Assembly (NCBI GenBank): GCA_051277445.1
Contig: JBNMQC010000003.1
Coordinates: 1-64,000 of the forward strand
Length of the DNA stretch: 64,000 bases
From: Bermanella sp051277445
Lineage (GTDB): Bacteria; Pseudomonadota; Gammaproteobacteria; Pseudomonadales; Oceanobacteraceae
Direction of reading: 5' to 3'
Below the pieces are notes generated by a model. It was given only the letters and a program-made list of their open reading frames with translations, was not told the origin of the DNA and ran no database searches. Numbering within the stretch: position 1 is the first letter of the stretch; each line of letters opens with the position of its first letter. Positions 51,398 through 60,500 of this stretch are shown here, piece by piece. Made by a program: the position numbers and the translations under genes.

Positions 51398-52462
51398 ATG
51401 ACTGAACTAAAAAACGATCGTTTTCTTCGCGCTTTACTTAAGCAACCTGTGGATCGCACGCCTATCTGGATGATGCGTCAAGCAGGTCGGTATTTGCCTG
51501 AGTATCGTGCGAGTCGTGCCACTGCCGGCTCGTTCATGGATCTTTGCATGAATCATGAATTTGCTTGCGAAGTGACGTTGCAGCCACTTGAGCGTTATCC
51601 ATTGGATGCCGCGATTCTGTTCAGTGATATTTTAACGATTCCTGATGCCATGAATTTAGGCCTGTACTTTGAAACAGGTGAAGGCCCTAAATTTAAAAAA
51701 GTGGTGCGAACCGAGGCTGATGTTGCAGCACTGCCGATTGTAAATACGGCAAGTGACTTGTCTTATGTGACAAAGGCGGTGTCGACCATTCGCCATGAGC
51801 TTAATGGTCGTGTGCCGTTAATTGGCTTCTCTGGCTCTCCATGGACGTTAGCCACTTATATGGTTGAGGGTGGTAGCAGCAAAGACTTTCGTCATGTAAA
51901 AGCTATGATGTACAGTCAACCAGAAGTGATGCACGAGCTATTAAACAAGCTTGCTTTGTCTGTTATTGATTATTTAAATGCGCAAATTCAAGCGGGTGCC
52001 CAAGCGGTACAAATTTTTGATACTTGGGGTGGTGTTTTGAGCCATGCTGCCTATCAGGAGTTTTCATTGAAGTACATGCAGCAAATCGTAAACGGTTTGA
52101 TTCGTGAACATGAAGGCCGCAAGGTACCGGTTATTTTGTTTACCAAGGGCGCAGGCCAATGGTTAGAGATGATGGCGGATACTGGGTGTGATGCGCTGGG
52201 TCTAGATTGGACAACGGATATTGCAAGTGCGCGTCGTCGCGTTGGCGATCAAGTCGCACTGCAGGGCAACATGGACCCTAGTGTACTATATGCCAACCCT
52301 TCGCGTATTCGTGAAGAAGTGGCGTCTATTTTGGCAAGCTACGGACAAGGTTCGGGTCATGTCTTCAATCTAGGTCACGGTATCCATCAGTTTGTGGACC
52401 CTGATCATGCAAAAGCATTCATTGAAGCGGTAGTTGAGCTGAGTCCAGAGTATCACAAATAG
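51398..52462 (+). CDS. hemE: Uroporphyrinogen decarboxylase
   Basis: A 354-residue TIM-barrel enzyme (same length as E. coli HemE) converting uroporphyrinogen III to coproporphyrinogen III. N-terminal PIWMMRQAGRYLPEYR, GFSGSPWTLATYMVEGG and FNLGHGIHQFVDP are diagnostic. ATG at 51398 follows GGAAAAT; an ATG nine codons upstream lacks a site. Small hairpin GCGCC-ATTTG-GGCGC (51364-51378) lies in its leader. Confidence 0.96.
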   Translation: MTELKNDRFLRALLKQPVDRTPIWMMRQAGRYLPEYRASRATAGSFMDLCMNHEFACEVTLQPLERYPLDAAILFSDILTIPDAMNLGLYFETGEGPKFKKVVRTEADVAALPIVNTASDLSYVTKAVSTIRHELNGRVPLIGFSGSPWTLATYMVEGGSSKDFRHVKAMMYSQPEVMHELLNKLALSVIDYLNAQIQAGAQAVQIFDTWGGVLSHAAYQEFSLKYMQQIVNGLIREHEGRKVPVILFTKGAGQWLEMMADTGCDALGLDWTTDIASARRRVGDQVALQGNMDPSVLYANPSRIREEVASILASYGQGSGHVFNLGHGIHQFVDPDHAKAFIEAVVELSPEYHK

Positions 52463-52774
52463 CTTAGCATCATTTGATGAGACAAAAGGCGGCGTATAAC
52501 TTAGGTTTGCGCCGTTTTTTTGTTTGGGCTCAACGTTTTCTTTTGTGTTGATTTGGCGTATTTTAATTACGAGCATTTGGCGTCAAGTGAGCCTTTAACA
52601 GTGTGAAAATGTAGATTGTCCTACGTTATATGCTGTCCCAAATGCTGTAATCGCTAGTGAATCGCATCGCGAGCCATTCTTTACACTTCTTTTGCAATGC
52701 ACCCCCAAGGGGTTATGGTTTAGTCTTGGCGCATCCCCTAGAATATGCGCCTTCTTTTATGAGTGGTGTTTGTC
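52463..52774. other. Spacer hemE-nhaD: terminator and structured element, no gene
   Basis: The left part has the hemE terminator (52484-52522). The middle (52572-52646) is enclosed by a perfect 9-bp inverted repeat AGCATTTGG / CCAAATGCT, with a smaller inner GTAG/CTAC hairpin. The right part holds CCCCC-AA-GGGG (52702-52712), a GGCGCAT/ATGCGCC hairpin (52728-52751) followed by TTCTTTT, and a possible -10 TAGAAT (52739-52744). No coding frame of note. Confidence 0.5.
52484..52522 (+). terminator. Terminator after hemE
   Basis: AAAAGGCGGCG and GCGCCGTTTTTTT enclose a loop of about 14 bases; long T-run at the end. Confidence 0.8.
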
Positions 52775-54025
52775 ATGCCTGAATTCTTAACCGTTATCAT
52801 CATTGGTCTGGCATTTGCTGGGCTGCTGTTTGTTATCCTTGAAGATGTGATTCATATTAACAAGGCTCAAACGGTACTGTTTTTCGGCACGCTATCTTGG
52901 CTGCTGTTGTTTATGTTTTCGGGCCATGAAGAAAATCATGCGATTGTGATTGAAGGCTTATATGAAAATATAGCGGAGATCGCAGGCTTGTGGTTGTTCT
53001 TGCTCGCTGCCATGACCTTTGTGGTGTATTTAAATAAAAAAGGCCTGATCGAAAGTCTGATTTACCGCTTTTTGCCACAACAAATCAGTGAGCGAAAATT
53101 ACTGTTTTTTATTGCCTTATTTGCCTTTGTCTTTTCATCGTTGGCTGACAATATTACCGCCACTCTTATCTCCATTGCTTTGATTTTATCCCTTAAGCTT
53201 GAAACGAAAAAAACCATACGATTTGCTACCGTAGTGGTGTTTGCGGTGAATTCAGGCGGTGTGGCGATGATCACGGGTGATGTGACAACGCTGATGATCT
53301 TCTTGCAGGGTAAGGCCAGTATTTTAAATCTTCTATTATTGTCATTGCCTGCTTTGATCGCTGTTATCGCGTTAGCGTCTTTACTCAGCTTTTCGCTTAA
53401 AGAGACGATTCATATTCAGATGAAAAAAGATAACCACGAGCCGGTGGATGTGGCCATTGCCATTGTGTTTGTGCTGACCATTCTAGGCACGATTGCTAGC
53501 AACATCTTATTTGATATACCACCGGTATTAACCTTTTTGTTTGGTTTGTCTGTTATGTTTTTGGTGGCTCGAGCTTACGGCGAAGACACTGAAAATGACC
53601 CAATTCTTAACTATATTCGTCAAATTGAATTCGACACCTTACTGTTCTTCTTGGGTATTTTGCTATTGGTTGGTGCATTAAAAGAAATTCATGCATTAGA
53701 AAGTTTTGTGCGCATTTATGATGTGCTGCCGATCTGGATGGCCAATTACGTGATGGGTATTCTCTCAGCCATAATCGATAACGTGCCCTTAACGGCTGCC
53801 CTGTTAAAGTCTGATGTGACGATGAATGTACAGCAATGGTTATCGCTCACCTATGCCGTGGGTGTGGGCGGCTCTATGTTAATTATTGGCTCCGCTGCGG
53901 GTATTGTGGCCATGAGTAAAATAGAAGCGCTTACCTTCATGAGTTACTTTAAGTATTTTATCCTACTGTTTTTTGCCTACACCCTAGGGTATGGTGCCAC
54001 CATGTTAATGGGTACACTTTTGTAA
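52775..54025 (+). CDS. nhaD: Na+/H+ antiporter NhaD
   Basis: A 416-residue inner-membrane protein with about 11-12 hydrophobic segments. Blocks SSLADNITATLIS, NSGGVAMITGDVTTLMI and GILSAIIDNVPLTAALL carry the conserved acidic and polar residues of NhaD (IT superfamily), which expels Na+ or Li+ in exchange for protons at high pH/salinity. ATG at 52775 chosen over GTG at 52763. Fits a marine or halotolerant lifestyle. Confidence 0.9.
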   Translation: MPEFLTVIIIGLAFAGLLFVILEDVIHINKAQTVLFFGTLSWLLLFMFSGHEENHAIVIEGLYENIAEIAGLWLFLLAAMTFVVYLNKKGLIESLIYRFLPQQISERKLLFFIALFAFVFSSLADNITATLISIALILSLKLETKKTIRFATVVVFAVNSGGVAMITGDVTTLMIFLQGKASILNLLLLSLPALIAVIALASLLSFSLKETIHIQMKKDNHEPVDVAIAIVFVLTILGTIASNILFDIPPVLTFLFGLSVMFLVARAYGEDTENDPILNYIRQIEFDTLLFFLGILLLVGALKEIHALESFVRIYDVLPIWMANYVMGILSAIIDNVPLTAALLKSDVTMNVQQWLSLTYAVGVGGSMLIIGSAAGIVAMSKIEALTFMSYFKYFILLFFAYTLGYGATMLMGTLL

Positions 54026-54053
54026 CGAGATAAGTAAGCGAGGCTCAGAGGAT

Positions 54054-55427
54054 ATGGCAAAACGTAAGGTGGCATACGTATGCAGTGATTGCGGGTCGGA
54101 TCACAGCAAGTGGCAAGGGCAATGCGGTGCCTGCGGCCAGTGGAACACCTTACAAGAATTTACTGTGTCTGCGTCTAAGTCAGCATCTGTTCGTGAAGGC
54201 TATGCTGGCAGTGCCAGCGGTGGCATGGGCGTGAATAAAATAGTGAAACTAAACGACGTTTCATTGGAGGCCTTGCCCCGTTTTAGTTCTGGTATGGCGG
54301 AGTTTGATCGCGTCCTCGGTGGTGGCCTGGTGCCAGGCTCAGTGAATCTTATTGGTGGCCATCCAGGTGCGGGTAAATCTACCTTACTTCTACAAACTAT
54401 GTGTTACTTAGCGGAGCACATGCCAGTATTGTACATCACAGGTGAGGAGTCTCTTCAGCAGGTGGCATTGCGGGCTCAGCGCTTAAATCTCCCTACCGAT
54501 AAATTGCAAATGCTTGCTGAAACAGACGTTGAGCAAATCATTTCCATTGCCAAAAACCATACGCCAAAAGTCATCGTCATTGACTCGATCCAAGTGATGC
54601 ACACTCCGGGTGTGGAGTCGGCACCGGGCAGTGTGTCACAGGTGCGTGAAAGTGCGGCGTTTTTAACGCGCTTTGCCAAGCAAAGTAATACGGTTTTATT
54701 TTTAGTGGGTCACGTGACCAAAGACGGCTCATTAGCTGGGCCAAAAGTGTTAGAGCACATGATTGATTGCTCCATCATGTTAGAGGGTGACAGCGACAAT
54801 CGTTTTCGTACTTTGCGCGGCATCAAAAACCGTTTCGGTGCGGTGAATGAATTAGGCGTGTTTGCCATGATGGAAACCGGCTTAAAAGAAGTGAAGAATC
54901 CAAGCTCCATATTCTTAAGCCGTTCGGACCAACCGGTAAGTGGTTCCAGCGTCATGGTGGTTTGGGAAGGCACCCGTCCGATCTTAGTTGAGATTCAGGC
55001 GCTGGTCGATGAAAGCCATTTTGGCCATCCAAAGCGAGTGGCGGTGGGTTTAGACCAAAACCGTTTGAGTATGTTGTTAGCGGTGATGCATCGTCATGGC
55101 GGCATTCATTGTGGTGATCAGGATGTTTACATTAACGTAGTGGGTGGTGTGAGGGTCAGTGAAACCTCTGCGGATTTAGCCTTGTTGATGTCTGTGCTTT
55201 CGAGCTTTCGGGACCGTCCATTGCCACAAGATATGGTGATCTTTGGTGAAGTGGGATTGTCCGGTGAAATTCGCCCGGTACCCAGCGGTCAAGATCGCTT
55301 GAAAGAAGCGGCAAAACACGGTTTTAAGCGGGCAATTGCCCCTAAAGCCAACATCCCAAAAGGCGGAATTCCAGGGATGCAGGTAATGGCCGTGGAACAT
55401 ATTTCCCAGGCCCTAGAGATCATCTAG
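54054..55427 (+). CDS. radA: DNA repair protein RadA
   Basis: A 457-residue RecA-like motor for branch migration in recombination. Zinc finger CSDCGSDHSKWQGQCGAC, Walker A GGHPGAGKSTLL, the RadA-specific KNRFG motif in GIKNRFGAVNE, and a C-terminal LonP-like domain (GGVRVSETSADLALLMSVLSS) are present. It starts 28 bp after nhaD. Confidence 0.97.
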   Translation: MAKRKVAYVCSDCGSDHSKWQGQCGACGQWNTLQEFTVSASKSASVREGYAGSASGGMGVNKIVKLNDVSLEALPRFSSGMAEFDRVLGGGLVPGSVNLIGGHPGAGKSTLLLQTMCYLAEHMPVLYITGEESLQQVALRAQRLNLPTDKLQMLAETDVEQIISIAKNHTPKVIVIDSIQVMHTPGVESAPGSVSQVRESAAFLTRFAKQSNTVLFLVGHVTKDGSLAGPKVLEHMIDCSIMLEGDSDNRFRTLRGIKNRFGAVNELGVFAMMETGLKEVKNPSSIFLSRSDQPVSGSSVMVVWEGTRPILVEIQALVDESHFGHPKRVAVGLDQNRLSMLLAVMHRHGGIHCGDQDVYINVVGGVRVSETSADLALLMSVLSSFRDRPLPQDMVIFGEVGLSGEIRPVPSGQDRLKEAAKHGFKRAIAPKANIPKGGIPGMQVMAVEHISQALEII

Positions 55428-55439
55428 TGCCTACATGAG

Positions 55440-55808
55440 TCACGTGTCCCCGTGCTCAGAAATTAACGCGGTTAATTCGCGCTCTACACCCTCATCCGAG
55501 CCCACATTCAGCTCGACTAAACGTTTGAGCAGTGTAATGCTGTCTAGGTCAATGAACCCGCATTGGCAGCCCACATAGTCGGGGGTGGTGTGCACAAGAT
55601 TGCACTCCATCTTAATGTGGGTGTGGTCAGCTAAGCGAATATCCACCATAAGGGGGTTGCCGGGATGAATGCTCCACACATCAGGTTGCTTGAATAGGAC
55701 GCCGTTGAGGCTGATATCGATTAAGTCCACGGGCCAAGTGTGATTACCTTGGCTGACCGTGGTTTGAGCATCGAAAGGGATGCGTGTGAAATGGCGATGT
55801 TCAGACAT
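55440..55808 (-). CDS. Single-domain PilZ c-di-GMP receptor (MapZ/PA4608-like)
   Basis: A 122-residue PilZ protein. The c-di-GMP motifs RHFTR (RxxxR) and DISLNG (DxSxxG) are intact. The whole chain parallels P. aeruginosa PA4608 (MapZ; same RI-FDA start, same C-terminal IDLDSI..LKRLVELN region), which also lies beside radA and binds CheR1 to modulate chemotaxis. That interaction here is inferred. It is convergent with radA. Confidence 0.9.
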   Translation of the reverse strand: MSEHRHFTRIPFDAQTTVSQGNHTWPVDLIDISLNGVLFKQPDVWSIHPGNPLMVDIRLADHTHIKMECNLVHTTPDYVGCQCGFIDLDSITLLKRLVELNVGSDEGVERELTALISEHGDT

Positions 55809-55839
55809 GTTAGCTCCTCTAACGAGGAGCGTGTCCTCG

Positions 55840-57504
55840 TTAATTTAAACGCTTGTACTTGATGCGTTTAGGCTGGTCAGCTTCTGCACCAAAGCGACGT
55901 TTGCGATCTTCCATATAGTCTTGGTAATTACCTTCCATAAAGTACAGTTGGCTCTCACCTTCATACGCAAGAATGTGGGTGGCAATACGATCCAAAAACC
56001 ACCTGTCATGTGAAATAACAATAGCACAACCTGGGAAGTTCAGTAGGGCTTCCTCTAGGGCACGAAGGGTTTCCACGTCCAAGTCATTGGATGGTTCATC
56101 CAATAACAACATGTTGGCCCCTTGTTTTAATACACAGGCAAGTTGCAAACGGCCACGTTCACCACCGGATAGCTCGCCCACACGTTTCTGCTGGTCATTG
56201 CCTTTAAAGTTGAAGCGTCCACAGTAGGCACGAGAACTGGTTTCGTAATTGCCAATTTGCAGCATATCGTGACCATCGCTGATGCATTCCCAGACCGTCT
56301 TGTTGTCATCGAGCTGATCGCGCAACTGCTCAACAAACGCGGTTTTAACGGTGGAACCAATGCGGATATCGCCGCTATCTGGCTGTTCAACCCCCGCCAC
56401 CATGCGGAATAAGGTGGATTTACCGGCACCATTGGCACCGATCACACCGACAATGGCGCCCGGCGGAATCTTCGCGCTAAAGTTGTCGATGAGTAGTTGA
56501 TCGCCAAAGCTTTTGCTGACGCCATCAAATTCCACCACTAGGTCACCTAAGCGTTCACCGGGTGGAATGAAGATTTCGCTGGTCTCGTTGCGCTTTTGAG
56601 TTTCTTGGCTGTTGAGTTCATCAAAGCGGGCAAGACGGGCTTTGCTCTTGGCTTGGCGTGCTTTTGGGTTAGAGCGTACCCATTCTAGTTCGTGTTTAAT
56701 GGTGCGGTCTAATGCTGACTGCTGTTTGCTTTCCTGTTCAAGGCGGGCTTCTTTTTGCTCAAGCCAGCTCGTGTAGTTACCTTCAAATGGAATACCGTGG
56801 CCACGGTCCAGTTCTAAAATCCACTCAGCACAGTTATCTAGGAAGTAACGGTCGTGGGTGATGGCCACTACGGTGCCAGGGTAATCTTCTAAAAAGCGCT
56901 CAAGCCAGCCGACTGATTGGGCGTCCAAATGGTTGGTGGGTTCGTCTAATAACAGCATGTCTGGTTTGCTGAGTAATAAACGACAAAGCGCCACACGACG
57001 ACGCTCACCACCGGACAGCTTGGTGACGTCTGCATCCCACGGAGCCAAGCGCAATGCTTCGGCCGCACGCTCCATGATGTTATCAATGTTATGGCCATCG
57101 TTGGCTTCGATGATGGCTTCAAGACGACCCTGTTTTTTGGCCAGTTTGTCAAAGTCCGCTTCTGGGTCGGCGTAGTCCGCATACACTTGGTCAAGTTCAG
57201 CCATGGCATCGAATAATTCACGCAATCCATCTTGAACATTACCGCGAACGTCTTTGTTTGGGTCTAATTCTGGCTCCTGCGGTAAATAACCGATCTTAAT
57301 GTCTGGCTGTGGACGCGCTTCACCGTTATATTCTGTGTCCACCCCTGCCATAATGCGCAGCAAGGTGGATTTACCGGCACCGTTCAAGCCCAACACGCCG
57401 ATCTTGGCGCCAGGGAAGAAGGATAAGGAAATGTCTTTAAGAATTTCGCGTTTTGGGGGAACCACTTTCCCCACTCGATTCATTGTATAAACGTACTGAG
57501 CCAT
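55840..57504 (-). CDS. ettA: Energy-dependent translational throttle protein EttA (ABC-F)
   Basis: A 554-residue ABC-F ATPase that binds the ribosomal E site and gates entry into elongation according to ATP/ADP. Two ABC domains: Walker A GLNGAGKST and GANGAGKST, signatures LSGGERRRVALC and LSGGERGRLQLAC, Glu of Walker B in LLLDEPTNHLD and LLLDEPSNDLD. The arm insert and the start MAQYVYTMNRVGKVVPPKR are EttA-specific. Length equals E. coli EttA (555). Confidence 0.96.
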   Translation of the reverse strand: MAQYVYTMNRVGKVVPPKREILKDISLSFFPGAKIGVLGLNGAGKSTLLRIMAGVDTEYNGEARPQPDIKIGYLPQEPELDPNKDVRGNVQDGLRELFDAMAELDQVYADYADPEADFDKLAKKQGRLEAIIEANDGHNIDNIMERAAEALRLAPWDADVTKLSGGERRRVALCRLLLSKPDMLLLDEPTNHLDAQSVGWLERFLEDYPGTVVAITHDRYFLDNCAEWILELDRGHGIPFEGNYTSWLEQKEARLEQESKQQSALDRTIKHELEWVRSNPKARQAKSKARLARFDELNSQETQKRNETSEIFIPPGERLGDLVVEFDGVSKSFGDQLLIDNFSAKIPPGAIVGVIGANGAGKSTLFRMVAGVEQPDSGDIRIGSTVKTAFVEQLRDQLDDNKTVWECISDGHDMLQIGNYETSSRAYCGRFNFKGNDQQKRVGELSGGERGRLQLACVLKQGANMLLLDEPSNDLDVETLRALEEALLNFPGCAIVISHDRWFLDRIATHILAYEGESQLYFMEGNYQDYMEDRKRRFGAEADQPKRIKYKRLN

Positions 57505-57597
57505 AAGCTGTAAGTGCCCTTAAATTGGGTGGTGATGCTAGGAATAGCTGCAAATTAATAGATTAGGCAGCTAAACGCAAACTAGGTAGGGAAAACA

Positions 57598-60500
57598 ATG
57601 TTGATTGATCGACTAATAACAATAAAAAAAGATTCTGTTCGATTGCTACTGGTGTTGTTCTTTTTGTTTTTATTGGCCACTCAGATAGCCTCTTTTTACA
57701 TTCAATACGCCAGTGTCAAAGAGCATGACCAGTATGTACTTGATAAGACCTTATCGAGCTTAGCCAAGCAAACAGCTATCAGTGTGTATGCACAAAAGAA
57801 CAGTATCCCCCCGATTCTCAGTCAATATCAATCAGCTATAGGTGACGTGATCATGGGTGAGTCGCTCACCAGTGCGCAGGTGCTAACTGAGGCATTCAAT
57901 CGCACGTTAGTGGACTACCATGGATACCTTATATTGAATCGTCGTCTTGATATAGTTGCGTCACAGTACGATTCAGTATTTGAAGGGCAAATCAATCAGA
58001 TTACAGCATTTATAAAAGATCATACGCCTACCTATAGTGAGCCTGTGACATTGCTGGCCGATTTATTTGAAGGCGTTGGCAGCATTAATTTTATATATGA
58101 TCTCGATGCATATATCGGGCAACCTTATTACTTGGTTGTGAGCCGTAAAACCCAAGTTTATAGCCGTATTATCGATGAAAATAACTATGGCAGCTTTCGT
58201 GTCCTAGTAACGGATACTCGAGATGGCCATATCATCGTCAGTACTGAAGATTTCCATCAGCAAAGTCGTGCACATAACATCAGTGATTACAGCGCCAGTA
58301 TTCTAGGTGAACGTGATATTGACAATACGCCTTGGCGGTATGTGGCGGTTGAAAAAGAGGATTTTTCGCAAAAGCAGATAATGCACCTTCTTTTACCCAA
58401 GGTTTTATTTATCGCGTTATATTTTTTGCTGGCATATATCACGCTTAAAATTATTGGCCGCATACACAATGAAAGCGGACAAAAAGTGGCCAAGTTCGAT
58501 CGTAAATCTCAGCGAGCCGAACAAGCATTGGACTGTATCGATGAGGTAGTCATTACCACAACGCTCAAAGGTAAAATCATTTTCTGTAATAGCTCTGCCG
58601 GGCGCTGGTTAAAACAACAAGAAATCGACACAGTGATTGGTAAGCCCATTCATAAAGTATTTCCTTTTGAAGGGCTGCCTTGGCTAAAAGATTGGTCAGA
58701 TAAGGATGATGAACCAGGTCTTACGCATTATGGGGAAGTACTGGTCGATTTTGATGGCAAGCTGATTACCTTAGATATCAACAAACACTTTTCTTATTTA
58801 GAGAAAACCGTTCCGACTGTGATTTGGGTGTTAAGGGATGTCAGTCGCCAAGCGGCGGATCATGATTTATTAAACATTAGTCGTTCACGCTATCGCGCTT
58901 TATATAACGGCAGTGGTATTGGTATGTGGCATATTGATATTTCTTTAGTTCGCGAATGGTTAAGTAATATTAATACCTGCAATGTTTATGACTATATCCA
59001 AAGTCACCCTAAAGAATTCACCGCATTGCGCTCTTCCTTTCATTTGATTGATATTAATGACGCGGCCTTAAAAATCTATAACGGTGCCAGCAAGAGTGAG
59101 ATTTTGGGTAAGATCAGTGAATTATTTAAGCTATATAATAAAGATCTGATGATCGATATTGCTCAGAAAATTCATGAAAACCAAACACGATTTAGTACAG
59201 AAATTAAATTTACATCACTTGATGGTATGCAGCATTATTACCTTGTTAACGGCACGCTTGATAGTGTTGGTAAAGATCAAGCGCTTCTCAGTTTTATTAA
59301 TATAAGTGATCGTATTGCCGCCGAAATGGCACTAAAAGAAAGTGAAAGCTTTTGGTCCAGTGTTATTGAATCACTGCCTGATCCTATATATGTGAATGAT
59401 TTAAATAATAAAGAGACGATTTATAATAGTCGCCATATCGGCGAGCTACTTGGCTACACATCTGAGCAGATCCGTAAGATAGGGCATTGGCGTGAGTTGC
59501 TGCATAAAGATGATGTTATTAAAGTGGACCCTGCTGTCTCGACGTTAAAAACATTAGAGCCGGGGCAGGTGAATGAAACCAGTGCGCGGGTTAAGCACAG
59601 TGACGGCAGCTGGCGAATTATGCGTTTTCGCGACACTATTTTTACACGTGGTGACCTCCACGAAAGTCGATACTATGTGGGGCTCGCTCGTGATATTACC
59701 GATGAAGAGTTCGCAAAGGAGCAGTTATCCCATAGTGAACGCCGTTATCGCTTATTAGCCGAAAGCATGCTGGATATTGTATTTACCTTAGATAAGGATT
59801 TAAACCTCAATTACATTAGTTCCTCTGTTAATCGCATTCTAGGCCATGATTCTGTCAGTGTTTTAAAGCATGGCTTGTCTTATATTATTAATGATAATAG
59901 TTACCAGTATTTATATCGTGTATGCCAAGACGATCTCTCAGCTGCTATCCAAGGCGTCGAAGATTGCGTGCGCACATTTGATATTGATGTATACGCAGAA
60001 AATGGCCAGCCAATGATACTGGAAATTCAAAGCAGCATTTTGCGCAATGAAGCGAATGAAGTGGAAGGCATTTTGGCAACCGGCAGAGATGTGACGCAAA
60101 AACGGTTCATCGAAAAAGAAGCTCGAACTGCGTCAGAAGTGTTCGAAAATTCTTCCGAATCGATTATCGTGACTGAAGCCAATGGCCATATTAGTCGAGT
60201 AAATAAAGCGTTTACTCATTTGTCGGGTTATCAGCCCGATGATGTATTAAATAACAAACCGAATCTTCTTCTTTCACCTTCTACCTCCGAAAAAACCATC
60301 AAAGAAATGAAAGCTGCCTTATTGAATGAAGGTTATTGGCAGGGTGAGTTGCAGTATATAAATAAACGTCAGGAGGTACGCCCAAGTTGGACGGGGATTA
60401 CAGCGCTAAAAGATGAAAACGGACAAGTGCAAAGCCATATCATTATTTCTTCCGATATTGCTGAACGAAAAATTACCGAAGCTCGCATAGAGCGCTTGGC

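Noticed and set aside
52728..52751. Definite transcription attenuator before nhaD
   Set aside because: The hairpin overlaps a possible -10 element, so it might be upstream of the transcript; it is kept only as part of a tentative structured element.
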